From positions 124,001 to 188,000 of the forward strand of contig CAVTSO010000001.1 in the NCBI GenBank assembly GCA_963737445.1: 64,000 nucleotides of DNA, given 5' to 3'. The position numbers and the translations under genes were made by a program. Below are positions 17,905-25,485 of the stretch, in pieces. This DNA comes from JAICYJ01 sp963737445 (lineage in GTDB: Bacteria > Actinomycetota > Thermoleophilia > Gaiellales > JAICJC01). Position 1 is the first letter of the stretch. The number at the start of each line of letters is the position of its first letter. The notes below the pieces were generated by a model. It saw only the letters and a program-made list of their open reading frames with translations, ran no database searches and had not been told where the DNA came from.

Positions 17905-18063
17905 CTACATCGAAGAGATGACGCTGTTCAGGACGTCGCTGATCTTCGTCGACAGCAGTCCGAGCGTCACAACAACGGCGATCGTGATCACGCCGAGCAC
18001 CACCGCGTACTCAGCCATGGTCTGGCCGGCCTCATCCTGCAGCTTCTGCAGAAACTCCGTCAT
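17905..18063 (-). CDS. Flp/Fap-type pilin (class IVb)
   Basis: This 52-residue protein reads MTEFLQKLQDEAGQTMAEYA followed by one hydrophobic helix (VVLGVITIAVVVTLGLL) and a short polar tail. The GQTMAEYA box with its glutamate is the hallmark of Flp pilins, whose leader is cut by a prepilin peptidase so that the helix packs into a pilus. AGGAGGAAAGC precedes the ATG. No tad assembly or peptidase genes are in the window, so the pilin is an orphan here. It lies 158 bp downstream of the lysyl-oxidase-like gene on the same strand. Confidence 0.85.
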   Translation of the reverse strand: MTEFLQKLQDEAGQTMAEYAVVLGVITIAVVVTLGLLSTKISDVLNSVISSM

Positions 18064-18221
18064 GCTTTCCTCCTAGGGTCAAGGGTCGAACACTTTGCTA
18101 TCGACGCAAAGGCCCACCTGACCCGCCCCTCTAAAGAGTGATCCGGTCTACCCATTGACCACAACCACATCAACGCGATCCCGCATGGGAGGTGATCCGC
18201 CAGGGCAGACCAGTCGTCCGC

Positions 18222-18968
18222 CTAGGCCCCCGGGCCGTACCTCAGCACGGTCACGGACGTGTCGGTGATCCGGATCTTCGCCCACGCCGCGTTGTTGGCG
18301 TAGCTGCTCTCCTTGACCAGGTGCCCCGGATCCGCGGTTGCGGTGAGACGGTACCTGCCGTTCGGGAGGCCGGTGATGTCGATCCACTGGAAGTTGGTCG
18401 AGGCCGAGTACTGGTCGCCCCAGCCCACGGACAGGCCCATCATCACGTTCAGCGCATCCGGGTTGCCGAACCCGCAGCTGTTACCCGGCACGTAGCGGGC
18501 CGTGCCCGGCGCGCCGGGTAGCGTCAGCCGGTACTTGACGTTGTCGAAGAAGCAGAACCCGTGCTTGGCCAATGCGCTGACGGTGCCTCCGCTGTCAACG
18601 TGGGCGAGCGTCCCGCCCTCCATGTCGAGTGAGTGCCAATGTTCGTGGCCGTCACCCGCGTACTGCATGGCGATCGAGGTCGCGCGGTCGGTGTGGCCGC
18701 CTACCGTGTTGTAGATCCGCTGCTTCACCGTCATCGGGCTGGACGTGTCCGGCCGGCTGCCGCGAACCTGGAGACGGCCCGCGCCGATGTTCACCATCAC
18801 GGCGGTGTAGCGGAGCAACCGGTGCCCGGGCATGGTGTTGGTGTCGAGCGTGACGGTGCTCAGCTTGGCCATGCCCAAATCCGGCATCAACGCCGTGGCA
18901 CCCGAGGCCGGAGCTGCGCCGGCCACGACGAACGCCAGAGCGACCACGATCACGACTCGTGCGATCAC
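18222..18968 (-). CDS. Secreted lysyl-oxidase-like protein
   Basis: The 248-residue protein has a Sec signal peptide (ARVVIVVALAFVVAGAAPAS) and an extracellular domain of the lysyl oxidase family. MPDLGMAKLSTVTLD opens it, RLLRYTAVMVNIGAGRLQVRG gives the first strands, and DGHEHWHSLDM at 106-116 supplies the copper-binding HxHWH motif. In animals the family oxidises peptidyl lysine to allysine for cross-linking; bacterial members can act on amines, but their roles are mostly unknown. Downstream, the tail contains DPGHLVKESSYANNAAW, typical of the bacterial versions. The start is a GTG. The Flp pilin gene follows on the same strand. Confidence 0.8.
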   Translation of the reverse strand: MIARVVIVVALAFVVAGAAPASGATALMPDLGMAKLSTVTLDTNTMPGHRLLRYTAVMVNIGAGRLQVRGSRPDTSSPMTVKQRIYNTVGGHTDRATSIAMQYAGDGHEHWHSLDMEGGTLAHVDSGGTVSALAKHGFCFFDNVKYRLTLPGAPGTARYVPGNSCGFGNPDALNVMMGLSVGWGDQYSASTNFQWIDITGLPNGRYRLTATADPGHLVKESSYANNAAWAKIRITDTSVTVLRYGPGA

Positions 18969-19037
18969 AACTGCCTCCCCATCCAGCTTCGATCACCCAA
19001 CAGAGCCGGTCAAACGTACCATCGATCGCGCTCGGAT

Positions 19038-19343
19038 CTAGCCCTGCCGATCGGATGTGGCGTGAATCGCGTCGCGGAACTCGGGCACCGATCGGAACAC
19101 CGCCGTGAACGCCTCCTCGTCGAGCACGCCCAGCTCGACGGCGGTCATCGCGCGAACCGTTGCGTTGCGTGCCATCGCATATCCCGGACCAGCGTCCTGC
19201 GCACCCAGCTCGCCGAAGAACGACCCGGCCTCCAATGTCGCCAGGACCTCGCCGCCGCGGACGATCTCGACGGTGCCTCGATCAACTCGGACAGGCTCCG
19301 ACAGCGCCGTCACGAGCGGATGCTCAGCCGGTTTCCTGCCCAC
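19038..19343 (-). CDS. Cyclic-nucleotide-binding-domain-like protein, short
   Basis: The 101-residue protein carries the central and C-terminal part of a cNMP-binding fold: GTVEIVRGGEVLATLEAGSFFGELG is the beta-strand/phosphate cassette, followed by NATVRAMTAVELGVLDEEAF. The canonical first strands (the L..G..I..GD..D..Y part) are missing, and the cassette after FGELG is not a clean ligand-binding RTATV sequence. It may be a degenerate stand-alone sensor or a truncated gene. No DNA-binding domain is present. Confidence 0.6.
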   Translation of the reverse strand: MGRKPAEHPLVTALSEPVRVDRGTVEIVRGGEVLATLEAGSFFGELGAQDAGPGYAMARNATVRAMTAVELGVLDEEAFTAVFRSVPEFRDAIHATSDRQG

Positions 19344-19459
19344 CCCCGCATCCTCTCACGGGGTTGTTGACAGAACAACCGGTGGTTATCCCACAAACGG
19401 GGCGCCGATCGCCCACTTCCGCGTAGGCGCCGCTCGGCCGCGGCAGCGACACTTCGGTC

Positions 19460-19618
19460 ATGGACTCCGTTCTCACAATCACACTGCTGATCGGGATCGG
19501 CGTGGCGTTGCTCCTCGCCCGCAGGCTCGACGACCCGATCGGCCGCGAGCTCGACGACATGCGTGGCGAGACCGAACTGCAGGCGCTGCTCACTCCGCTG
19601 TTCGCGTCTCGTCCGTAG
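19460..19618 (+). CDS. Small membrane protein (52 residues)
   Basis: ATG 19460 opens a 52-residue protein with an N-terminal helix (VLTITLLIGIGVALLLA) and a charged soluble tail (RRLDDPIGRELDDMRGETEL). It has the look of a bitopic membrane peptide with a cytoplasmic tail. No family is recognised. It stands alone between the convergent PhzF gene and the CNBD gene. Confidence 0.5.
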   Translation: MDSVLTITLLIGIGVALLLARRLDDPIGRELDDMRGETELQALLTPLFASRP

Positions 19619-19667
19619 CAGTGGCCGGGAACGCCTGCGGGGGGCGCGTTCCCATTCGCGGCAACGG

Positions 19668-20498
19668 CTAGAGCTCGACCTCGCCGCGGATGCACGTGAC
19701 CGTGCCTCCGCCGACCCAGATCGTCCCGTCGCCGTCCGCGCTGATGTGGACGCGACCCTGCCGGCCGAGCACGGTGCCCTGGCTGGACACGTAGGGCGAG
19801 GTCGCCCGGCCACTCGCCAGCAGCCACCCGGCCAGCGAGGCGTTGAGGCTACCCGTCACCGGATCCTCCGCCGTCGCTCCCGACTTGGGGAAGAACGCGC
19901 GCACCTCGAAGGCCGCCTCGGAACCATCCGGATGGGGCCCCACGACGCCCAGGTCGATGTCCACGTACCCAGGCTCGAGCGCCAGCACCGCCGCCGCGTC
20001 GCGCAGCAGCACCGCCACCCAGCCCGGACCGTTGGCAACCCACTGGCTGTCGACGATCTCAGCGCGATCGATCCGCAGCAGCCCCGCGATCCGCTCGACC
20101 AGCTGCTCGTCCACATCTCCGGATCGCACCAGCGGCGGCGCCGCAAAGGCCAGGCCCTCCGGCGTTCGCCGCACCCGCACCAGACCGGCGCCGCACTCCT
20201 GCACGATCTGCTCGGCGTCGCGCGGGACACTGCCCGCCTCGAGCCACGCGTGGCACGTGCCCAGCGTTGGATGCCCGGCGAACGGCAGCTCCCGTTCCAG
20301 CGAGAAGATCCGCACTCGGTAGTCGGCCGCGTCGGTGGTCGGCGGCAGCACGAACGTTGTCTCCGACAGGTTCGTCCAGCTGGAGAAGCGGGCCAGCTCG
20401 TCGTCGTCCAGCCGCTCGCCGCCCAGCACCACCGCGACCGGGTTGCCCATGTAGGCGACGGAGGTGAAGACATCCACCTGCTGGAAGGGGCGAGGCAT
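19668..20498 (-). CDS. PhzF-family isomerase/epimerase-like protein
   Basis: This 276-residue protein matches the PhzF/diaminopimelate-epimerase-like fold. It opens with QQVDVFTSVAYMGNPVAVVL, contains LSETTFVLPP with the family's catalytic glutamate, LPFAGHPTLGTCHAW in the first half, and DPVTGSLNASLAGWLLASG as the mirrored motif in the second. PhzF catalyses an isomerisation in phenazine synthesis, but most bacterial relatives have unknown substrates and no phenazine genes are nearby. The start ATG is 9 nt from a TAGAGT -10. It diverges from the nitrile hydratase operon over a 38-bp gap. Confidence 0.85.
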   Translation of the reverse strand: MPRPFQQVDVFTSVAYMGNPVAVVLGGERLDDDELARFSSWTNLSETTFVLPPTTDAADYRVRIFSLERELPFAGHPTLGTCHAWLEAGSVPRDAEQIVQECGAGLVRVRRTPEGLAFAAPPLVRSGDVDEQLVERIAGLLRIDRAEIVDSQWVANGPGWVAVLLRDAAAVLALEPGYVDIDLGVVGPHPDGSEAAFEVRAFFPKSGATAEDPVTGSLNASLAGWLLASGRATSPYVSSQGTVLGRQGRVHISADGDGTIWVGGGTVTCIRGEVEL

Positions 20499-20507
20499 AG
20501 TGGCAGC

Positions 20508-20513
20508 ACTCTA
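20508..20513 (-). promoter_or_regulatory. -10 element for the PhzF-like gene
   Basis: TAGAGT on the minus strand lies 9 nt before the ATG at 20498, close to but slightly longer than leaderless spacing. It sits back to back with the nitrile hydratase promoter. Confidence 0.4.
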
Positions 20514-20524
20514 GCGACGACCGC

Positions 20525-20530
20525 TACGAT
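20525..20530 (+). promoter_or_regulatory. -10 element for leaderless nitrile hydratase operon
   Basis: TACGAT lies exactly 6 nt before the ATG at 20537, the canonical leaderless spacing. No ribosome binding site is present. Confidence 0.55.
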
Positions 20531-20536
20531 CGCTCC

Positions 20537-20824
20537 ATGGAACGCTCCGTGCATGACCGCGGCGGCTGGCCGGACGACGCGCCGATCGACCGCAACGAGC
20601 ACGAGCTCGCAGACTGGGAGCTCCTCACCGACGCGCTGGTGGGCGCGCTCGGCGGCCGCGGTCTGATGAACGTCGATGAGATGCGCCGCGGCATCGAGAG
20701 CATGCCGCCCGACCAGTACGAGCGCGCCTCCTACTACGAGCGCTGGCTGTTTTCGATCGAAACGAACATGACCGAGAAGGGCGTGCTCGCGCCCGGCGAG
20801 CTCGACGCGAGGGTCGGCGGATGA
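20537..20824 (+). CDS. Nitrile hydratase beta subunit, N-terminal half as a separate protein
   Basis: The 95-residue protein matches the helical N-terminal part of nitrile hydratase beta: HDRGGWP near the start, ELADWELLTDALVGALGGRGLMNVDEMRRGIE, then PPDQYERASYYERWLFSIETNM. The YYERW segment holds an arginine that in known enzymes lies at the active site. A normal beta subunit has about 210-230 residues with an SH3-like C-terminal domain; here that domain is the next gene, overlapping by 4 bp (ATGA). This split resembles thiocyanate hydrolase (scnB, scnA, scnC). It works with the alpha subunit to hydrate nitriles to amides. Confidence 0.85.
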   Translation: MERSVHDRGGWPDDAPIDRNEHELADWELLTDALVGALGGRGLMNVDEMRRGIESMPPDQYERASYYERWLFSIETNMTEKGVLAPGELDARVGG

Positions 20825-21102
20825 CGTACCACCCCGGCCAGCGGGTGCGGGTCGCGGCCCGGCCGCACGAGGGCCACCACCGCACGCCCGGCTACGTGAA
20901 GGGAAAGACCGGCACCGTCGAGCGGGCCTACGCGTCGTTCACGAACCCGGAGACGCGGGCGTACGGCGCCGACGGCCTGCCCGAGCAGCCGCTCTACCTG
21001 GTCGGCTTCGCCCAGCGCGACGTGTGGCCCGGCTACGCAGGCGGTCGCCGCGACCGCATCTACCTCGACCTGTTCGAGCACTGGCTGGAGGACGCAGAGT
21101 GA
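20821..21102 (+). CDS. Nitrile hydratase beta subunit, SH3-like C-terminal half as a separate protein
   Basis: The 93-residue protein is the SH3-like barrel of nitrile hydratase beta: YHPGQRVRVAARPHEGHHRTPGYVKGKTGTVE, then EQPLYLVGFAQRDVWP and IYLDLFEHWLEDAE, the normal C-terminus. Many family members have arginine where the YVKGK segment has its first lysine; whether this matters is unknown. It overlaps the upstream half-gene by ATGA and the alpha gene by GTGA, so all three are cotranslated. It starts directly with the barrel, so the split lies exactly at the domain boundary. Confidence 0.85.
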   Translation: MTYHPGQRVRVAARPHEGHHRTPGYVKGKTGTVERAYASFTNPETRAYGADGLPEQPLYLVGFAQRDVWPGYAGGRRDRIYLDLFEHWLEDAE

Positions 21103-21731
21103 GCGAGCACGATCACGACCATCCCCACGAGCCGATCGGCAACGGCGACGAGCCGCCGGCTGCCGCCCGCGCCCGGGCACTCGAGCAGCTGCTGATCGAG
21201 AAGGGCGCCATCAGCCGCGAGGACGTGCGCGAGCGCATCGACTGGCTGGTGTCCCGGTCACCCGCCGACGGTGCCCGCCTGGTGGCACGAGCCTGGGTCG
21301 ACCCCGACTTCAAGCAGCGTCTCCTTGCCGACGCCCGCTCCGCGGCGCTCGAGCTCGGCCTCGATCCCGGCCCGTCGCCGGTGGTCGTCGCCGTCGAGAA
21401 CACCGACGACGTGCATCACATGGTCGTCTGCACGCTCTGCTCCTGCTACCCACGGGCGCTGCTCGGCCCTCCCCCGGCCTGGTACAAGAGCCTCCCCTAC
21501 CGCTCGCGGGCCGTCTCCGACCCGCGCGGCGTGCTGGACGAGTTCGGCGTCGAGCTGGGCGACGACGTCGAGCTGCGGGTGCTCGACTCGACCGCCGATA
21601 TCCGCTACCTGGTGATGCCGCGCCGTCCGGCCGGCACCGAGGGCATGAGCGAGGACGAGTTGGCCACGCTGATCACGCGCGACTCGATGATCGGCGTCGC
21701 GCAGCCGGCCGCGGCCGCCCCGATCGGGTAG
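21099..21731 (+). CDS. nthA: Nitrile hydratase alpha subunit, cobalt type
   Basis: The 210-residue protein carries VCTLCSC with cysteines 111, 114 and 116, the claw that binds non-corrin cobalt (threonine in the second position is the cobalt form; iron enzymes have serine). It is followed by LLGPPPAWYKSLPYRSRAV, DPRGVLDEFG and RYLVMPRRPAGTEG, all standard. The claw is followed by YPR rather than the usual YPWP; thiocyanate hydrolase gamma differs more there, so nitrile hydratase is preferred. The N-terminus is histidine-rich (MSEHDHDHPHEP). No activator/metallochaperone or amidase gene is adjacent. Confidence 0.9.
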   Translation: MSEHDHDHPHEPIGNGDEPPAAARARALEQLLIEKGAISREDVRERIDWLVSRSPADGARLVARAWVDPDFKQRLLADARSAALELGLDPGPSPVVVAVENTDDVHHMVVCTLCSCYPRALLGPPPAWYKSLPYRSRAVSDPRGVLDEFGVELGDDVELRVLDSTADIRYLVMPRRPAGTEGMSEDELATLITRDSMIGVAQPAAAAPIG

Positions 21732-21748
21732 AGGCGACGCCGGATTCC

Positions 21749-22037
21749 GTCCTGACACTCCGGGCGGCCCGTGAGGCCGACGGGCCCGCGATCGGCGCGA
21801 TCAAGGTCGAGACCTGACGGCGCACCTACGCCGGCTTGCTCTCCCCCGCGTTCCTGTCGAGCCTCGATGTGGCCCAGGAGTCGGGTGAGGTGGCCGGCCT
21901 CTACGTGCGCCCGGCCGACCGGGGCCGGGGACCGGCCGGGCGATGCTGACGTGGCTGGTCGACGACTTGCTGGCGCGCCGGATGGGTCCGGTCGTGCTCT
22001 GGTACTTCGCCGGCAACGACCGGGCTGGACGTCCATG
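21749..22037 (+). pseudogene. GNAT acetyltransferase pseudogene
   Basis: The frame begins TLRAAREADGPAIGAIKVET and then hits TGA at 21815-21817, where the family has a tryptophan (ETW), so one TGG-to-TGA change is the likely cause. It continues RRTYAGLLSPAFLSSLDVAQ, then jumps to GEVAGLYVRPADRGRG, missing the central beta-strands, and shifts frame near MLTWLVDDLLARR. The pieces are those of a small GNAT protein with a nonsense codon, an internal deletion and frame loss. Confidence 0.7.
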
Positions 22038-22070
22038 AGGTGCGCGCCCGGCTCGAATAGCCCGCGGTGA

Positions 22071-23531
22071 TCACGGCAGGCAGTCCGCGTGGAACACGTA
22101 GTGCTTCGGGCACGGATCGAGGATCATCGGAGGCCGCGGCTGCTGGGTGAAGTCGAAGTCCTTGACCAGGTCGCCCAGCAGCGGCAGGTTCTCCCGGACG
22201 CTGGGCCGGGAGTCCGGCCGGCCATCGGTCTGGGGATCGAGCCGCTGGTGGGAGAGGAAGTCGTCCTCGATGAACTTCACGTAGGCGTCGAACGACAGCA
22301 TCTGGTGGTCGATGAAGTCCTTCCGCGCGTACGGCGATATCACCATCGCCGGCACCCGCACTCCGTAGCCGTTCACGTCCACGTTGGGCGGGACGACGTG
22401 GTCGTAGAAGCCGCCCCAGTCGTCCCAGGAGACGAACACCGCCGTCGAGTTCCAGTCGGGGCTGCTCATCGCGGCGTTGACCACCGTCGTCACCCAGTCC
22501 TGCCCGCGCGAAACCATGGCCGGCGGGTGCTCGGACTCCGGCTCGCTCGGGATCACCCAGCTGACCGCGGGCAGCGTGCCCGCGCGGGCCGCCTCGAAGT
22601 AGCGGTGAGCCGGCTGGATGAACCGCTTCTGGCCGGTCTCCGTGACGTCGGTGAAGCTCGGCAGCGGATTCCAGATCGACGTCTTGGTCGCATTCTGCGA
22701 GGGCGCGTTGGGACAGATCATGTCGCCGTCCGTGCAATCGGGCACCCTGCCGGAGGCGACGTAGTAGCGCCACGAGACATGCTGCTGGTGGAGCAGGTAA
22801 GTGAGGTCGGTCCATGGCCAGGTGGGCCCGTCCTTCACGGCGTCGGGCGGCGGCGTGGGCCCCGGATCCGACCCGCAGCTCATCGGGTCGGACGCGGACT
22901 TGCACGTGGCCGACCAGGCCGAGACCATGAACATGTGCGCCGGCTCGCTCCATCCCAGGGTCGGTTCGAACAGGTGGTCCTGCAGCACGAAGTTGCGCGC
23001 GTACTTCCAGTAGTTGGGGATCTCGCGGGCGGTGTGGTACCCCATCACGTCGGGATCGCCGTGGTTCGGACAGGTGAACGCGTCCGGATTCGCGCGGCAG
23101 TAGCCGGCATGTCCGCCGGTGACCTCGGTGTTGACGAAGCCGTCCATCTTGCCGTGGTTGATGTCGGCGATGGCCGAGACCGCGTGGTGCGGCCCGCCCG
23201 CGTTGCGGTCGTGCGTGTCGTGGTAGGGCCGCTGGCAGACGTGCGTCAACACGTTCGGGACGCAGCTCGTGAACCGGCCGGACGGCGATCTGGGCAGGCC
23301 CTCGGCGCCGGGAAACGTGCCGAAGTATGAGTCGAACGACCGGTTCTCTTGCATCACCACGATCACGTGCTTGATCTTGCGGATGCCCTGCGGCGGGTCG
23401 ACGTGCCTGGCCGGGGTGGTGTGCTCCGGCGCCGCCGCGCTGGGGCCGGCGCTGCGGCTTGCGATCGCGATTGCGGCGACGGCCGCGACGGCAACGCCCG
23501 CCACGATCGCAACGGCTCTGCGGCGATTCAC
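22071..23531 (-). CDS. Secreted phosphoesterase, phospholipase C/acid phosphatase (PF04185) family
   Basis: The 486-residue protein has an N-terminal signal or anchor (RRRAVAIVAGVAVAAVAAIAIA) and the phosphoesterase core IKHVIVVMQENRSFDSYFGTFPG (around 53-75), in which the Glu-Asn pair binds the metal and Ser/Thr-region the substrate. Later VSWDDWGGFYDHV and SPYARKDFIDHQ complete the active site. Family members cleave phospholipids or act as acid phosphatases outside the cell. The GTG start is 23531. A related enzyme lies at 25486 on the other strand. Which ester it hydrolyses is unknown. Confidence 0.85.
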   Translation of the reverse strand: MNRRRAVAIVAGVAVAAVAAIAIASRSAGPSAAAPEHTTPARHVDPPQGIRKIKHVIVVMQENRSFDSYFGTFPGAEGLPRSPSGRFTSCVPNVLTHVCQRPYHDTHDRNAGGPHHAVSAIADINHGKMDGFVNTEVTGGHAGYCRANPDAFTCPNHGDPDVMGYHTAREIPNYWKYARNFVLQDHLFEPTLGWSEPAHMFMVSAWSATCKSASDPMSCGSDPGPTPPPDAVKDGPTWPWTDLTYLLHQQHVSWRYYVASGRVPDCTDGDMICPNAPSQNATKTSIWNPLPSFTDVTETGQKRFIQPAHRYFEAARAGTLPAVSWVIPSEPESEHPPAMVSRGQDWVTTVVNAAMSSPDWNSTAVFVSWDDWGGFYDHVVPPNVDVNGYGVRVPAMVISPYARKDFIDHQMLSFDAYVKFIEDDFLSHQRLDPQTDGRPDSRPSVRENLPLLGDLVKDFDFTQQPRPPMILDPCPKHYVFHADCLP

Positions 23532-23637
23532 GAAGGCTGGGACCGGGCGATTGGAAGCAAAGAGCGGCAGCGCGACATCGGCTGGCGCACAGGCTATACC
23601 ACGCCTCCCGTGGTACCGTTGTGAGCCGGCTCCGGAG

Positions 23638-23907
23638 ATGGGTAGGTGGGACGGGAACGTGGGCTACGAGAGCGACCGGCGTGGATTCCTGCGCGCGGCG
23701 GCGGCAGGGGTCGCGGGCCTTGCGCTGGCCTTGCGCGGCGCCTTTTGGGGTAGCTCGAGGGCCTCGGCGGCGACCGCACCCGAAGCGCTGCCGGCCGACA
23801 AGACCAACCACCGCTATGTGATCGAGTGCTGGCCGTGGGACGCCGACCCGTCCGTCGACAGCCAGTGCCCGGGGTGGCCGTTCAACCTGCCGTTCGCAAG
23901 CGCCTGA
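23638..23907 (+). CDS. Small Tat-exported protein
   Basis: The 89-residue product has a Tat-type signal (DRRGFLRAAAAGVAGLALAL) with twin arginines, cut near RASA. The mature remainder is only about 45 residues: APEALPADKTNHRYVIECWP, then two cysteines in ECWPWDAD and DSQCPGWPF. Use of Tat suggests export folded or with a cofactor, but no cofactor motif is obvious. ATG 23638 and GTG 23659 are both possible. It diverges from the phosphoesterase gene. No family is recognised. Confidence 0.55.
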   Translation: MGRWDGNVGYESDRRGFLRAAAAGVAGLALALRGAFWGSSRASAATAPEALPADKTNHRYVIECWPWDADPSVDSQCPGWPFNLPFASA

Positions 23908-23930
23908 CGCGCGGCCGCCGGCGCCCGAAA

Positions 23931-23944
23931 TTGGCGTACGCCAA
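23931..23944. promoter_or_regulatory. Perfect 14-bp palindrome, operator candidate
   Basis: TTGGCGTACGCCAA is a perfect inverted repeat 25 bp before the next start, followed by a looser half (GTGCGCC). Position and symmetry suit a dimeric repressor. No cognate regulator is identifiable in the window. Confidence 0.5.
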
Positions 23945-23968
23945 TGCGCGTGCGCCATATTGAGGGTG

Positions 23969-24553
23969 ATGCGACCGGTGAGATTCGTCCAGGCTGGCGG
24001 AATCGCGGGCCTCTCGGCTGTCGGAACGGTGATCGCACACGCCGGCCCGGGTGGGCTCGCCGATCGCCGCTGGCTGGCCGCGGCCGTGCTGGGCGCCGCC
24101 ATGGCCCTGGCCGGGCTGGTGCTGACCCTGAAGCTGGTGCTGGCGCTTCGCGAACGGGCCGAGAGCGCCCGCGCGGGCCGCTTCCCGGAAGCCCCCCAAC
24201 CCATGCCCGACGCGATCCCGTTCAGCGCCCTGGTGGGAGCCATGCTCGTCTGCCAGGGCTGCGCCCACTATGCCCTGCTGGCGGCGGGAGCGCCCGCCCA
24301 TGACGGGCCTGCCGGCAGCCTGACGCTGCACCTGTTGCTGGCGATCGCGGCCGCCGCGATCGTCGCGCTCGCGAGCCGTGCCGTGCGACGCGCCGCCGAG
24401 ACGCTCGCATCCGCGATCGCCTACGCCCTGGCTCTGCTGCTCTCGGAGCGGCCCAGACTGCGTGCGCCGCAGACCTCCGAGCACCGTCGCATGCGGCGTC
24501 GCGCCGGCGGTGTGCGCGGTCGTGCACCACCCGCCTCGGTCCCGGCTTTGTAG
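23969..24553 (+). CDS. Integral membrane protein of unknown function
   Basis: About 194 residues with four or so hydrophobic helices: FVQAGGIAGLSAVGTVIAHA, AAAVLGAAMALAGLVLTLKL, ALVGAMLVCQGCAHYALLAA and LLLAIAAAAIVALAS. The C-terminus is short and arginine-rich. The CQGCAHYALL segment places two Cys and a His in a membrane helix, which could bind a metal, but that is speculation. TTG 23960 and GTG 23966 are alternative starts. A palindrome at 23931 may control it. Confidence 0.55.
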   Translation: MRPVRFVQAGGIAGLSAVGTVIAHAGPGGLADRRWLAAAVLGAAMALAGLVLTLKLVLALRERAESARAGRFPEAPQPMPDAIPFSALVGAMLVCQGCAHYALLAAGAPAHDGPAGSLTLHLLLAIAAAAIVALASRAVRRAAETLASAIAYALALLLSERPRLRAPQTSEHRRMRRRAGGVRGRAPPASVPAL

Positions 24554-24666
24554 GTCGCGCACCGGCGACGCGCAGCAGCATGGCCGCATGGCCTGCTGCC
24601 GCTCGTGGTGAGCGAGACCGCTGACGAGTGACCGGGCCCGCAGGGGCCCGGAAAGGAGGAACCGAG

Positions 24667-25437
24667 ATGGGTACAGCCCGAAGGCAACGTGAGGCCGCCG
24701 AGGCGGCCCGCCGACATCGAACACAGCGAATGGTCTGGGCCGCCACTGCCTGTGTGGCGCTGATCGTGGTGGCGGCGACCGTCGCGATCGTGGCGCGGTC
24801 ACAGACCGGCGTCGCACCGCCGCCCGCACATACCACGTCGGCGGCCGATCGCAACGCGCCGGCAGCACTGAAGCGCGCCGCCGCCGCCATCGGCTTCCAC
24901 ACGTCCACCGAGCCGGGCGTGGGCGTGCTCGAGAACGAGCCCGCCAGCGCGGCCCGGGCGCCCACGAACCCCGACCTGCTGAAGCCGGGCACGCTCGCTC
25001 CGGCCTTCACGCTGCAGACCCCCGAGGGGCAGACCGTCAGCCTGTCGGACTTCCGGGGCAAGCCGGTGCTGTTGGAGCTGTTCGCGACGTGGTGCCCCCA
25101 CTGCCAGGCCGAGGCACCGCACCTGGCCAAGCTCGCAAACGAGCTGCAGCCGAAGGGCGTCGCGTTCGTCTCGATCAACGCCGACTCCGAGAACGCGGCC
25201 AGCGTGTACGCCTTCCACCGCTACTTCGGGCTGCCGTACCCGGCGCTGCTCGACCTGGGCACGCCGACCGGGTCGTTCACGCAACCGGGCGCTTCGGGGC
25301 CGGTCACGTCGGCGTACCACCTGCGGTCCTACCCCACGTTCTACGTGATATCGCCGACCGGGGGGATCACCTTCGCGAGCGACGGCGAGCAGCCGGACGC
25401 CCTGCTTCGCCAGGAGTTGCTGCAGGCGCGAACCTGA
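24667..25437 (+). CDS. Membrane-anchored TlpA/ResA-like thiol-disulfide oxidoreductase
   Basis: The 256-residue protein has a basic cytoplasmic start, one transmembrane anchor (about 22-44, VWAATACVALIVVAATVAIVA), a linker and a thioredoxin fold of the AhpC/TSA-TlpA group. LAPAFTLQTPEGQTVSLSDF, LLELFATWCPHCQAEAPH with the redox WCPHC at 142-146, and SYPTFYVISPTGGI with the cis-proline are all present. Such proteins reduce or exchange disulfides in secreted proteins or cytochrome c apoproteins. ATG 24667 has a near-perfect AAAGGAGG site, so it is preferred over the GTG at 24628. It sits between membrane and phosphoesterase genes. Confidence 0.85.
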   Translation: MGTARRQREAAEAARRHRTQRMVWAATACVALIVVAATVAIVARSQTGVAPPPAHTTSAADRNAPAALKRAAAAIGFHTSTEPGVGVLENEPASAARAPTNPDLLKPGTLAPAFTLQTPEGQTVSLSDFRGKPVLLELFATWCPHCQAEAPHLAKLANELQPKGVAFVSINADSENAASVYAFHRYFGLPYPALLDLGTPTGSFTQPGASGPVTSAYHLRSYPTFYVISPTGGITFASDGEQPDALLRQELLQART

Positions 25438-25485
25438 ACTCTTCTCTCATCCTGGTCCAGATCAGCTGTGGCAGTATGCGTCCCC

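Noticed and set aside
20537..21731. Thiocyanate hydrolase as the identity of the split enzyme
   Set aside because: Gene order fits, but the alpha claw context (CSCYPR, LLGPPPAWYKS, MPRRPAGTEG) is closer to nitrile hydratase. I keep it as an alternative only.
21901..24243. 780-codon minus-strand frame
   Set aside because: It is an out-of-frame shadow of the phosphoesterase gene and neighbours.
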